Source: Albidovulum sp.
GTDB taxonomy: Bacteria > Pseudomonadota > Alphaproteobacteria > Rhodobacterales > Rhodobacteraceae
Reading direction: 5' to 3'
Assembly (NCBI GenBank): GCA_030837785.1
Contig: JAUQYA010000034.1
Coordinates: 1-29,010 of the forward strand
DNA: 29,010 bases
In this document: positions 15,558 to 23,502 of the stretch, piece by piece
How the letters are laid out: each line of letters opens with the position of its first letter
How positions within the stretch are numbered: position 1 is the first letter of the stretch
The notes under the pieces: generated by a model
The model's input: only the letters and a program-made list of their open reading frames with translations
The model's database searches: none
What the model was told of the DNA's origin: nothing
Program-made: the position numbers and the translations under genes

Positions 15558-15574
15558 GGTCAAGATATATGACC
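15558..15574. promoter_or_regulatory. Probable operator of the GntR regulator
   Basis: GGTCA (15558-15562) and TGACC (15570-15574) form a perfect 5-bp inverted repeat around the AT-rich AGATATA, 17-33 bp upstream of the GntR start. GGTC/GACC half-sites fit the FadR-subfamily preference, so this is a good candidate for autoregulation. Confidence 0.6.
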
Positions 15575-15594
15575 GCGCGGGGGCCGAGACAACG

Positions 15595-15621
15595 AAAAAG
15601 GCCGGGCAACTGCCCGGCCTT
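15595..15621 (-). terminator. Intrinsic terminator of the OmpA-like lipoprotein gene
   Basis: AAGGCCGGGCA (15598-15608) pairs with TGCCCGGCCTT (15611-15621). On the leftward strand the stem is followed by TTTTT (15599-15595), making it the clearest intrinsic terminator in the window. It lies 33 bp past the lipoprotein stop. Confidence 0.88.
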
Positions 15622-15654
15622 GGTCTGCAACGGCCCGCCGTTCGCGCTGCGGGG

Positions 15655-16317
15655 TCAGCCCTGCGGGATGATGAGGATTTCCACCCGGCGGTTCTGCGCC
15701 CGGCCCTCGGGCGTCAGGTTCGACGCCACCGGCAGATCCTCGCCGCGGCCAAAGGCCACGACGCGCCCGCCGGCGACGCCGGCGCCGCGCAGGACCGCCG
15801 CGACGGCCATCGCCCGGCGCTGCGACAGGTCCTGGTTGTAGGCGGCCGAGCCGGTGCTGTCGGTATGGCCGATGACCTCCACCCGCGTGTTGGGATAGCG
15901 GTTGAGGTTGTCGGCGAGCGCGAAGAGGTCGTTCTGGATCGAGCCCTGCACCACGGCGCTGGAGGTGGCGAAGAGGATGCCGTCGGGCATGACCACACGG
16001 AGCTGGTTGCCCTCGTTGACGATCCGCACCCGGCTGTCGCTGATCTCGGCCTGCAGCTCGCGCGCCTGGCGGTCGAGGTTGGAGCCGATCACCCCGCCGG
16101 CGAGGCCGCCGAGCGCGGCGCCGACGACGGCACGGTCGAGCTTGTTCTTGCCGCCCTGGCCGGTCAGGACGCCGGCCAGCGCGCCGATCCCGGCACCGGT
16201 CAGCGCGCCTTCCCTGGTGCGCTGGTTGGGATCGGCCGAATACTGGTCCGTCGGCGTGCAGGCGGCCAGAAGCACGGCCACGGCGGCACCGCCGAGAAGG
16301 GTCTTGGACAAAGGCAT
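15655..16317 (-). CDS. OmpA-family outer-membrane lipoprotein with glycine zipper (YiaD-like)
   Basis: The 220-residue precursor starts MPLSKTLLGG and has a lipobox LLAAC with the lipidated cysteine at 20. A glycine-zipper region (about 38-80, alternating Gly/Ala) is followed by an OmpA C-terminal peptidoglycan-binding domain (about 105-218) with GHTDSTGS and NQDLSQRRA, then NRRVEI near the end. It likely anchors the outer membrane to peptidoglycan. ATG 16317 has GGAGCAG upstream; a longer frame to 16446 lacks a signal sequence at its start. A single gene with its own terminator. Confidence 0.92.
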   Translation of the reverse strand: MPLSKTLLGGAAVAVLLAACTPTDQYSADPNQRTREGALTGAGIGALAGVLTGQGGKNKLDRAVVGAALGGLAGGVIGSNLDRQARELQAEISDSRVRIVNEGNQLRVVMPDGILFATSSAVVQGSIQNDLFALADNLNRYPNTRVEVIGHTDSTGSAAYNQDLSQRRAMAVAAVLRGAGVAGGRVVAFGRGEDLPVASNLTPEGRAQNRRVEILIIPQG

Positions 16318-16422
16318 GAAAGCTGCTCCGGTTGTTGTTTGGGCGTTTCGTCGGAGATTATACGCTGTTAGGCAATAACGCCCGCGCAGAATGCCGGCTC
16401 CGGCAACATTCCGCGCATCGCC

Positions 16423-16442
16423 GCCGGCGCGCTTGCGCCGGC
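16423..16442 (-). terminator. Hairpin immediately after the Ada-like gene
   Basis: GCCGGCGC (16423-16430) and GCGCCGGC (16435-16442) form a perfect 8-bp stem with a GCTT loop that begins at the base next to the Ada-like stop codon. No T-run follows. A second imperfect stem (GCAGAATGCCGG / CCGGCAACATTCCGC) lies just beyond, in the 125-bp gap. Confidence 0.6.
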
Positions 16443-17312
16443 TCATCCCGCCTCGGCGCGGGCCGATTCCCAGGCGAGCATCGCCCGCTTGACCGGCAAT
16501 CCCCAGCGATAGCCGCCAAGCCCGCCGCTCTTGCGGATCGCCCGGTGGCAGGGAATGAGCCAGGCGACGGGATTGCGCCCCACCGCCGTGCCCACCGCGC
16601 GCACCGCCTGCGGGTTGCCGACCCGGGCGGCGAGGTCCGAATAGGTGGCGACATGGCCCGAGGGGATCGACAGCAGCGCCTCCCAGACCTTGATCTGGAA
16701 CGGCGCCCCGATCAGGTGGAGGGGCGCGGCGCTTCCGGTGCCGTCCGCGGCTGCGGATAGGCCGAACGCGGTCTCGACCCAGGGGCGGAGGGCGGCGGGC
16801 TCATCGACATAGCTTGCCTTCGGCCAGCGCGCGCGCAGGTCGGCCATCGCCGCTTCCGGACCCGTCTCGGCGGCGAAGGCCACCCCGCAGATGCCGCGGT
16901 CGGTGCCCATCACCAGCACCGGGCCGAACGGGCTGTCGAACCAGCCCCAGCGGATGACAAGCCCCTCTCCGCCCTTAGCGAAGTCGCCGGGGCTCATCGC
17001 CTCCCACCGCACGAAGAGGTCGTGAAGCCGCCCCGCGCCGGAAAGCCCCGCCGCGTCGGCGGTGTCGAGAAGCGTGTGGCGTTCGACCAGCAGGCGCCTG
17101 GCGTGGTCGAGTGTCAGGTATTGCTGATACCGCTTCGGGCTGACCCCGACCCATCGCGTGAAGACGCGCTGGAAATGCGCCGGGCTCATCGAGAGCCGGG
17201 CGGCGAGGTCGTCGAGCGTCAGCGCCGCGCCGCCGGCGTCGTCGATGATCCTCAGCGCACGGGCGATCACGCCGTAATGGTAGCGGTCTTCGGTCATGGG
17301 GTCGGCGGGCAT
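16443..17312 (-). CDS. AraC-type HTH fused to O6-methylguanine-DNA methyltransferase (Ada-like, lacking Ada zinc domain)
   Basis: The 289-residue protein joins an AraC DNA-binding domain (about 15-105, LSMSPAHFQRVFTRWVGVSPKRYQQ) to a methylguanine methyltransferase domain (about 118-285) with the active-site motif PCHR (C255) and the upstream IPSGHVATYSDLA and AVG..GRNP motifs. It repairs O6-methylguanine in a one-step suicide reaction. E. coli Ada has an extra N-terminal zinc domain that senses phosphotriesters; it is absent here. ATG 17312 has AAGGAG six bases upstream. The protein may still be a methylation-dependent regulator, but this cannot be told from the sequence. Confidence 0.9.
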   Translation of the reverse strand: MPADPMTEDRYHYGVIARALRIIDDAGGAALTLDDLAARLSMSPAHFQRVFTRWVGVSPKRYQQYLTLDHARRLLVERHTLLDTADAAGLSGAGRLHDLFVRWEAMSPGDFAKGGEGLVIRWGWFDSPFGPVLVMGTDRGICGVAFAAETGPEAAMADLRARWPKASYVDEPAALRPWVETAFGLSAAADGTGSAAPLHLIGAPFQIKVWEALLSIPSGHVATYSDLAARVGNPQAVRAVGTAVGRNPVAWLIPCHRAIRKSGGLGGYRWGLPVKRAMLAWESARAEAG

Positions 17313-17378
17313 GGCAGTCTCCTTACCCGCAGAGATAGGCCGGCGCGGGGTCGCGCGCGACCCGGATGTTGCGCTTTG

Positions 17379-18017
17379 TCAGGCGATGCGGAGCGGCCGC
17401 ACCGCCGCGGGCGGGGCAAGTGCCAGATCGGCGGGCAGGATCCGCGGGCGAAGTGGCGCGCCCGCGGCGGCCAGCAGCCGGTCCGCGAGCGCCAGCGCCC
17501 GGCGGGGAAAGGCACGGAACGCGGCCTCGGGCGCAAGGCTTTCGACCCAGGCGCCGTCGGCGAGGATAAGGTCATGCGCGCCGAGGAGGATCTGGACGAA
17601 CCCGCCGGGGGGGCGGGCCCGCAGCGCCACGCCACGGGCGGCCGCGGGGATCAGCGCCTCGGCGGTGCCGAACACCGCCAGCAGCGGCGTGGCATCGACG
17701 AGAACGCCGTGGCCGGAGGCGAGAAGGAGCGTGCGTTCGGGGATGCCGGGGCCGAGCGCGCCCGGCGCGATCGCCACCACCTGCCGTGCCGCGGCGCTGG
17801 TCGCGCCGCGCCGGCCCTGGCCGGCCCAGACGAGCGGACGGTAGCCGTTGTCGCGGGTCAGGATCGCATCGCCCGGCTGCAGCCGCCCCGCCGGGACCGG
17901 GCCCGACCGTGTGGCGACGAGGACGGTGGGCGCAAGGCCGCTGGCGGCCGTGCCGCCCGCCGCCCCTTCCGCTGCCACCCGCATCCCTGCGCGCCGATTG
18001 GTGTCCTGAAAGCCCAT
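17379..18017 (-). CDS. Stand-alone Hint (Hedgehog/intein) domain protein
   Basis: The 212-residue protein resembles the Hint_2 family common in Rhodobacteraceae: after a Gly/Ala-rich N-terminus comes TVLVATRSGPVPAGRLQPGDAILTRDNGYRPLVW (about 31-64), then HGVLVD and HDLILADGAWVESL motifs. In true Hint self-splicing domains the first residue is Cys or Ser; here the position is Thr/Val-like (PTVLVAT), so splicing activity is doubtful. No export signal is clear. ATG 18017 is chosen over GTG 18050 because AGGGA precedes it. Function unknown. Confidence 0.75.
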   Translation of the reverse strand: MGFQDTNRRAGMRVAAEGAAGGTAASGLAPTVLVATRSGPVPAGRLQPGDAILTRDNGYRPLVWAGQGRRGATSAAARQVVAIAPGALGPGIPERTLLLASGHGVLVDATPLLAVFGTAEALIPAAARGVALRARPPGGFVQILLGAHDLILADGAWVESLAPEAAFRAFPRRALALADRLLAAAGAPLRPRILPADLALAPPAAVRPLRIA

Positions 18018-18151
18018 GCCGCCGGTCCCTGTCGCCGCGGAAGCTGCCACGAAGGGGAAAAGTTGCGGTTAACGCGGGTGATTGTTCGCGCCCGCGCGGG
18101 TCCGGCCGCTTCGCGCTTGCCGTGCGGCGTTGCTGCGGGCATATCGCCGGC

Positions 18152-18796
18152 ATGGCCGCACAGCTCGATTACGCCACGATCCGAGAGATGTTCACCCGCT
18201 TCCGCGCCGCCGAGGCCGAGCCGAAGGGGGAGCTGGAGCATGTCAACGCCTTCACGCTTCTGGTCGCGGTGGCGCTGTCGGCGCAGGCGACGGACGCAGG
18301 CGTGAACAAGGCCACGCGCGCGCTCTTCGCCGTCGCCGACACGCCGGAGAGGATGCTGGCGCTCGGCGAGGAGGGGCTGATCGGGCACATCCGCACGATC
18401 GGGCTCTTCCGCCAGAAGGCGAAGAACGTGATGCGGCTCAGCCGCATCCTCGTCGAGGAGCACGGCGGCGCGGTGCCGTCCTCGCGCGCGGCGCTGATGA
18501 CGCTGCCGGGGGTCGGGCGCAAGACGGCGAACGTGGTGCTGAACGTCTGGTTCCACTTCCCCGCGCAGGCGGTCGATACCCACATCTTCCGGGTCGCCAA
18601 CCGCACCGGCATCGCCCCCGGCCGCGATGTGCTGGCCGTCGAGCGGGCGATCGAGGACAACGTGCCGGCGGAGTTCCAGCGCCACGCGCACCACTGGCTG
18701 ATCCTGCACGGCCGCTATATCTGCACCGCCCGCAAGCCGAAATGCGGCGCCTGCCAGATCCGTGATCTCTGCCCCTACGAGGAGAAGACCCTGTGA
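18152..18796 (+). CDS. nth: Endonuclease III
   Basis: The 214-residue base-excision repair glycosylase/AP lyase has the helix-hairpin-helix LPGVGRKTANVVL (118-130) with catalytic lysine K124, catalytic Asp in VDTH (D142), and the C-terminal 4Fe-4S cluster C191-x6-C198-x2-C201-x5-C207. It removes oxidised pyrimidines. Length and motifs match the family exactly. The start has no strong ribosome site, but the N-terminus fits the family well. Its stop overlaps the start of the next gene (GTGA), so they are translationally coupled. Confidence 0.96.
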   Translation: MAAQLDYATIREMFTRFRAAEAEPKGELEHVNAFTLLVAVALSAQATDAGVNKATRALFAVADTPERMLALGEEGLIGHIRTIGLFRQKAKNVMRLSRILVEEHGGAVPSSRAALMTLPGVGRKTANVVLNVWFHFPAQAVDTHIFRVANRTGIAPGRDVLAVERAIEDNVPAEFQRHAHHWLILHGRYICTARKPKCGACQIRDLCPYEEKTL

Positions 18797-19785
18797 CCGG
18801 ACGCTACCAGGTTGTCGGCATCGGCAACGCCATCGTCGACGTGCTGACCCAATGCGACGACGATTTCCTCGACTGGATGGGGATCGAGAAGGGGATCATG
18901 CAGCTTGTCGACCGCGAGCGGGGCGAGACGCTCTACGCCGCGATGAAGGAGCGCACGCAGGCGCCCGGCGGTTCGGTCGGCAACACGCTGGCGGGGCTCG
19001 GCAACATGGGGCTCAGGACCGCCTTCGTCGGCCGGGTGAAGGACGATGTGCTGGGGCGTTTCTACGCCAAGTCGCTGGAGCTTGAAGGCACCGACTTCCC
19101 CAACCCGCCGGTCGCCGCCGAACCGCTGCCGACCTCGCGGTCGATGATCTTCGTGACGCCCGACGGCGAGCGGTCGATGAACACCTACCTTGGCGCGGGC
19201 GCGGACTTCGGGCCCGGCGACCTTGACGCCGAGGTGGTGAGGGTGAGCGACTACCTCTTCCTCGAGGGCTATCTCTTCGACAAGGACCACGGCAAGGCCG
19301 CCTTCCGCAAGGCCGCGAGCGCCTGCCACGCCGGCGGCGGCAAGGCCGGGATCGCGCTGTCCGACCCGTTCTGCGTCGACCGGCACCGCGCCGACTTCCG
19401 CCGGCTGGTACGCGAGGAGATGGACTATGTCATCGGCAACCAGCACGAATGGACCTCGCTCTACCAGACCACCGACCTGGAGGCCGCGCTGGCGCAGGCG
19501 CATGCCGATTGCGGCACCGTCGTCTGCACCCGGTCGGGCGCCGACGTGATCCTCATCCGCGGGCAGGAGCGGGTGGAGGTGCCGGTGCACCGCGTCGTGC
19601 CGGTCGATGCCACCGGCGCGGGCGACCAGTTCGCGGCCGGATTCCTCTATGGCCTGGCCACGGGGCAGCCGCTTGCCAAGGCGGGCCGCATGGGCTGCAT
19701 CGCCGCGGCCGAGGTGATCAGCCATTTCGGCGCCCGCCCCGAGGCGGACGTGAAGGCGCTGTTCCGGTCGCACGGGCTGATCTGA
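18793..19785 (+). CDS. PfkB-family sugar/nucleoside kinase (adenosine kinase-like)
   Basis: The 330-residue kinase starts with GTG at 18793, overlapping the nth stop codon by four bases. The PfkB C-terminal signature DATGAGDQFAAGFLYG (272-287, catalytic D278) and N-terminal VGIGNAIVDVL plus GGSVGNTLAGL are visible. The N-terminal pattern is like the adenosine-kinase group of Rhodobacterales and Rhizobiales. It phosphorylates a sugar or nucleoside; the exact substrate is inferred. The tight coupling with nth is a syntenic feature with no clear functional reason. Confidence 0.9.
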   Translation: MTGRYQVVGIGNAIVDVLTQCDDDFLDWMGIEKGIMQLVDRERGETLYAAMKERTQAPGGSVGNTLAGLGNMGLRTAFVGRVKDDVLGRFYAKSLELEGTDFPNPPVAAEPLPTSRSMIFVTPDGERSMNTYLGAGADFGPGDLDAEVVRVSDYLFLEGYLFDKDHGKAAFRKAASACHAGGGKAGIALSDPFCVDRHRADFRRLVREEMDYVIGNQHEWTSLYQTTDLEAALAQAHADCGTVVCTRSGADVILIRGQERVEVPVHRVVPVDATGAGDQFAAGFLYGLATGQPLAKAGRMGCIAAAEVISHFGARPEADVKALFRSHGLI

Positions 19786-20101
19786 GGCGGTCGCCCGACC
19801 GGCATTGAATCGTCGGCAACCTGGAATGACGGGGGGTGCCGGGCCCCGCCAGGACAAGGGGCGATCGGAAGCCGTCAGGTGGATCGCTTCCGTCCCGAAT
19901 GCCCGGAGCGCACCCGTTGCGCAAACGAGGGGCCGGGCGCCGCGCTTCGACCTGGATCGGACAGGCCTTGGCAGATCCGGGCTGTTGCTCGCCTGCAAGG
20001 CCGCCCGGCTTTGGACTTCGCCCGCATTGACAGGTGGCCGAACGGGGGGGGACGATGCCGGCGTGGCACTTCGCCACGGGTGAACCAGAAGGGACGGCAG
20101 G
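19786..20101. other. 316-bp noncoding gap
   Basis: No convincing gene is present; short frames here are Arg/Pro-rich and unlike neighbours. It holds a 7-bp stem hairpin CGGAAGC (19866-19872) / GCTTCCG (19886-19892) with a 13-nt loop, a TTGACA box (20027-20032) and a small stem CGTGGC/GCCACG (20062-20078). I see no clear terminator for the kinase gene. Confidence 0.6.
20027..20056 (+). promoter_or_regulatory. Possible promoter of the small glycine-rich protein
   Basis: A perfect TTGACA (20027-20032) is followed after 18 bp by GACGAT (20051-20056), a weak -10. A 6-bp hairpin CGTGGC-ACTTC-GCCACG (20062-20078) would lie at the 5' end of the transcript. Spacing to the start codon at 20102 is reasonable. 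Confidence 0.35.
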
Positions 20102-20365
20102 ATGGAACAGGTTCTCTCCCAACTGATCGGCGGGGCGATCGGCGGGCTTGGCGGCGGCAAGGCGGTCAAGGGCGCCGACATGGGCAACATCGGCAACCTC
20201 ATCGCCGGTGCGGTCGGCGGCATCGGCGGCGGCCAGTTGCTCGGCGGGATGCTTGGCAGCGGCACCGACTTCGCCGCGCTCGCAAGCAACCTCGTCGGCG
20301 GCGGCGTGGCCGGCCTGATCGTTCAGGTCGTCGTCGGCATGATCGTCAAGAAGCTGCGCGGCTGA
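20102..20365 (+). CDS. Small glycine-rich hydrophobic protein
   Basis: An 87-residue protein composed of glycine-zipper-like segments (GGAIGGLGGGKAV, GAVGGIGGGQLLGGMLG, GGGVAGLIVQVVVGMIVKKLRG). It probably forms one or two membrane-associated helices, ending in a basic KKLRG. No signal peptide is evident. Similar short proteins occur widely but have no assigned function that I know of. A GGCAGG lies just before the ATG. The low chance of such a compositional pattern and a plausible promoter upstream support it as real. Confidence 0.65.
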   Translation: MEQVLSQLIGGAIGGLGGGKAVKGADMGNIGNLIAGAVGGIGGGQLLGGMLGSGTDFAALASNLVGGGVAGLIVQVVVGMIVKKLRG

Positions 20366-20383
20366 GCCGCACCCCGGCCGGCC

Positions 20384-20830
20384 TCACAGGCGGATGTCGT
20401 AGGTGACCCACTTCGTCCGCTCCGCCAGCCGGTCATAAACGGCGCGGGCGCGGTAGTTGTCTTCGGCGGTGATCCAGCGGATCACCGTCCAGCCCCGCGC
20501 CCGGCCCTCGTCCGCCACGGCCGCGATCAGCGCGTCGGCCACGGCTTGTCCGCGCGCCTCCGGCGTCACGAAGAGATCATCGAGAAACCCGCCGGTCGAG
20601 GCCGACAGCGGCCGCGCGAAAGCGCGGAAATGGGCAAGGCCCAGCAGCCGGCCGCCGGCATCCTCGGCCACCAGAGCCTCGGTTTCATGGGCGGGGTCGA
20701 AGATCCAGCCCCAGACGCACGCCTGCATCTCCGGCGTCTGCGTCACGCGGTAGAACTCGGCATAGCCGGCGTAGAGCCCTTCCCACGCCGCCCGGTCGCC
20801 TTTGGCCAGCCGCCGGATCGTTACCGCCAT
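20384..20830 (-). CDS. GNAT-family N-acetyltransferase
   Basis: The 148-residue protein (MAVTIRRLAKGDRAAWEGLY...) has the GNAT core with the acetyl-CoA-binding stretch LDDLFVTPEARGQAVADAL and the C-terminal YRARAVYDRL helix. ATG 20830 has GGGGAGG five bases upstream, better than the alternative ATG 20851. It lies 63 nt after atpF on the same strand and could be read through from the ATP synthase operon, but no role there is known. The substrate is unknown. Confidence 0.88.
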   Translation of the reverse strand: MAVTIRRLAKGDRAAWEGLYAGYAEFYRVTQTPEMQACVWGWIFDPAHETEALVAEDAGGRLLGLAHFRAFARPLSASTGGFLDDLFVTPEARGQAVADALIAAVADEGRARGWTVIRWITAEDNYRARAVYDRLAERTKWVTYDIRL

Positions 20831-20893
20831 CGAGACCTCCCCGAATTGCAAGACCCGGCACCGGGCCGGATCTCGCCAAACATTGCGCTTCCC

Positions 20894-21454
20894 TCAGTGA
20901 AGCCGGGTCTCGACCTCGCCGATCGATGCGTCGACCAGCCGGTTCTTCTCGGCCGCCGTCATCCTCGCGGCGATCAGGTCGCCGGCGGCAGCCACGGCGA
21001 CGTTCACCGCCCGGTCGCGCACCTCGCGCACCGCCGCAGCCTCGGCCGAGGCGATCTGGTCCTCGGCGGCAGCCAGCCGCCGCGCGATCGATGCCTTGAG
21101 ATCGGCCTTCGCCTGCTCCGCCGCGGCGATCGCCTCGCGCTTGGCGGTCTCGACGATGCGGTCGGCCTGGTCCTGCACTTCCTTGTGCTTGCGCTCGTAG
21201 GAGGCAAGGATCGACCGCGCCTCGTCATGAAGCGCGCGCGCCTGGTCAAGCTCGGCCTTGATGCCCGCCGCGCGCTTGTCGAGAAGCCCGCCGATCAGCG
21301 CCGGAACCCGGAAGTAGACGAGAACGCCGATGAAGATCAGGAAGGCGATGGTGACGACGAATTCGGTCGAGCGCAGGGTGAAGAACGGCTCCCCCTCCGC
21401 CGCCACCGCGGGGCTGGCGAGCGTGAGCGCTGCGATGATTGCGATGCGGTTCAT
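20894..21454 (-). CDS. atpF: F0F1 ATP synthase subunit b
   Basis: The 186-residue subunit has a short N-terminal leader-like segment, a single transmembrane helix (about 29-48), and a long charged coiled-coil region that forms the peripheral stalk to F1. It starts 4 bp after the b' stop and ends the F0 run. In photosynthetic and many alphaproteobacteria, b and b' form a heterodimer. Confidence 0.93.
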   Translation of the reverse strand: MNRIAIIAALTLASPAVAAEGEPFFTLRSTEFVVTIAFLIFIGVLVYFRVPALIGGLLDKRAAGIKAELDQARALHDEARSILASYERKHKEVQDQADRIVETAKREAIAAAEQAKADLKASIARRLAAAEDQIASAEAAAVREVRDRAVNVAVAAAGDLIAARMTAAEKNRLVDASIGEVETRLH

Positions 21455-21458
21455 GGCC

Positions 21459-22013
21459 TCACCCCTTCAGCCTGGTGGCGACGGCGTCGGCCACGGCCTT
21501 CGCGTCCGCCTTGCCACCCAGCGCCGCGACGATCGCCTCGGCGGCATCCTTCGCGACCTCGACGACATTGCCCGCGGCACTCGCCCGGATCTCGTCGATG
21601 CGCCGGGTGCTTTCGGCCGCCCTGGCGGCGATCTCGGCATCCGCCCTGGCGGTCGCCTTGTCGAGGTCCTTCTGGATCTCGGCCCGCGCCTCGGCGACGA
21701 TCTTGTTGGCCTCGGCCCGCGCGTCGACCAGCGCCTGGTTGTAGGCCTTCTCGGCCGCCTCGGCCTTGAGCTTCAGGTCCTCGGCGGCGGCGATGTCGCT
21801 GGTGATCTTGCCCTGGCGGTCGGCGAGGATGCCGCCGATCCTCGGCAGCGCGACCCGCGACAGGACGAGGTAGATCACCACCAGCGCCACCAGAAGCCAG
21901 AAGATCTGGTTCGGGAAGGTGGCGAAGTCGAGTTGCGGCATCCCGGCGGATTGCGCCGCGTGGCCGGCCGCTTCCGCTGCGCCCGATGCGGCTTCTGTTG
22001 TCGTGTTTGCCAT
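21459..22013 (-). CDS. atpX: F0F1 ATP synthase subunit b'
   Basis: The 184-residue b' paralogue has an Ala/Thr-rich N-terminus, a membrane helix around 40-58 (IFWLLVALVVIYLVLSRVALP), and a coiled coil. ATG 22013 (MANTTTEAA) is preferred over 22040 because GAGGGGG lies five bases before it. Between atpE and atpF, the normal alphaproteobacterial order. Also called atpG in some annotations. Confidence 0.92.
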   Translation of the reverse strand: MANTTTEAASGAAEAAGHAAQSAGMPQLDFATFPNQIFWLLVALVVIYLVLSRVALPRIGGILADRQGKITSDIAAAEDLKLKAEAAEKAYNQALVDARAEANKIVAEARAEIQKDLDKATARADAEIAARAAESTRRIDEIRASAAGNVVEVAKDAAEAIVAALGGKADAKAVADAVATRLKG

Positions 22014-22093
22014 CTCGGCCCCCTCGAAACCCAGGTACAACCCGGACGGCGCAGCCCCTGCCCCGTCCGGCCGTAAGGATGGTCAGTCGAGGC

Positions 22094-22333
22094 TCAGACG
22101 GCGAACATCAGCAGAAGCGCGACGAGGAACGAGAAGATCCCCAGCGCTTCGGCGAAGGCGATGCCGATGAACAGCGTGGCGGTCTGGCCGGCCGCCGCCG
22201 AGGGGTTCCTGAGCGCGCCGGCGAGGAAGTTGCCGGCGACGTTGCCCACCCCCATGGCGGACCCGCCCATGCCGATGCAGGCGAGGCCGGCGCCGATGAA
22301 CTTGCCCAGAGCGGCAGCAGCTGCGATTTCCAT
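22094..22333 (-). CDS. atpE: F0F1 ATP synthase subunit c
   Basis: A 79-residue two-helix proteolipid forming the c-ring. The first helix has the glycine motif GAGLACIGMGGSAMGVGNVAG; the loop is ARNP-like (ALRNPSA) and the second helix carries the proton-binding glutamate E62 in FAEALGIF. Start set by AAGGAG seven bases upstream of ATG 22333. Confidence 0.97.
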   Translation of the reverse strand: MEIAAAAALGKFIGAGLACIGMGGSAMGVGNVAGNFLAGALRNPSAAAGQTATLFIGIAFAEALGIFSFLVALLLMFAV

Positions 22334-22380
22334 GTCGTTACTCCTTACGGTTGGATTTGCAGGTTCGTGGAAGACCGGCG

Positions 22381-23151
22381 TCAGTGGTGCGGATGCAGCG
22401 CATCCCTGAGGTAGACGCAGGTCAGGATGGTGAAGACATAGGCCTGGATGAAGGCCACGAGGATTTCCAGCGCATACATCGCGGTGATGGCGAGGATCGA
22501 CAGCGGCGTGACGGCGATGCCGATGCCCGAGATCAGGACCAGGGGCGCGAAGGCCGCGAAGACCTTGATCACCGCGTGGCCGGCCATCATGTTGCCGGCA
22601 AGTCGGATCGAGTGGCTCACCGGGCGCACGAAGTAGGAAATCACCTCGATCAGCGCCAGCACCGGCCTGAGCGCCAAGGGCGCCGAGGACACCCAGAAAA
22701 GCCCGAGAAAGCCCGCGCCGTTCTTGATGAAGCCGACGAGCGTGACGGTCAGGAACACCGCGACCGCCATGAAGGCGGTGACCGCGATATGGCTCGTCGT
22801 CGTCAGCGCGCCGGGAATGAGGCCGAGGAAGTTCGAGAAGACGATGAAGCAGAAGAGCGTGAAGATGTAGGGGAAGAACTTCAGCCCGTCCTTGCCGGTC
22901 ACGTCCTCGACCATCTTGTGGACGAAGCCGTAGCCAAGCTCGGCCACCGACTGGAGCCGCGTCGGGATCAGCGCCCGGCCACGGGTGCCGAGAACGAACA
23001 GCGCGAAGATCGCCAGGAGCGCCAACGCCATCCACAGCGTCGCGTTGGTGGGCGTGTACCAGTGGATCGGGCCGTCGCCGAACAGCGGCCGGATCTTGAA
23101 CTGATCCATCGGGTGGAACGTCAGACCTTCGCCATGCGCTTCCGTCGCCAC
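22381..23151 (-). CDS. atpB: F0F1 ATP synthase subunit a
   Basis: The 256-residue membrane subunit conducts protons to and from the c-ring. The essential arginine is R183 in SHSIRLAGNMMAGH; EVISYFVRP precedes it, and helices near the C-terminus (PLSILAITAMYALEILVAFIQAYVFTIL) are typical. It follows atpI by 2 bp and precedes atpE by 47 bp. Confidence 0.97.
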   Translation of the reverse strand: MATEAHGEGLTFHPMDQFKIRPLFGDGPIHWYTPTNATLWMALALLAIFALFVLGTRGRALIPTRLQSVAELGYGFVHKMVEDVTGKDGLKFFPYIFTLFCFIVFSNFLGLIPGALTTTSHIAVTAFMAVAVFLTVTLVGFIKNGAGFLGLFWVSSAPLALRPVLALIEVISYFVRPVSHSIRLAGNMMAGHAVIKVFAAFAPLVLISGIGIAVTPLSILAITAMYALEILVAFIQAYVFTILTCVYLRDALHPHH

Positions 23152-23153
23152 GT

Positions 23154-23483
23154 CTATTCCCCTTCGTCCCCGGCGGGGCTCCCCGCCTGATTTTCGGTCT
23201 GGATTTCCCGGGCGGTGCGAAGCATCGTCTTCACCCCGGCCACGAAGCCCAGCAATGTGAACAGCACCAGAAACAGCGGCAGCGTGCCCAGAAGGACATC
23301 GAGCCCGTATCCGATGCCGAAACCGATCCCGAGACCCGAAACCAGCTCGATCACCATCCGCCAGCCCTGGCTGGCGGCCGAGTAATGCTCGTCACCGCGC
23401 GGTTTCGGAGCCCGGGCCTTCCTCGCCGCCGCGATCCGCTCCTCGAGCCCCTTCAGGCGGCCGGGATCGGGTTCGCCGGACAT
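23154..23483 (-). CDS. atpI: ATP synthase assembly protein AtpI
   Basis: The 109-residue protein has a charged N-terminus, then two transmembrane helices (about 44-64 and 69-88), and a polar tail. Alphaproteobacterial AtpI/AtpZ proteins help assemble the c-ring or the whole complex. It is the first gene of the F0 operon, starting near a GAGGGGG ribosome site. Confidence 0.9.
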   Translation of the reverse strand: MSGEPDPGRLKGLEERIAAARKARAPKPRGDEHYSAASQGWRMVIELVSGLGIGFGIGYGLDVLLGTLPLFLVLFTLLGFVAGVKTMLRTAREIQTENQAGSPAGDEGE

Positions 23484-23502
23484 CGCATTGGCCCCCTCGG
23501 TC

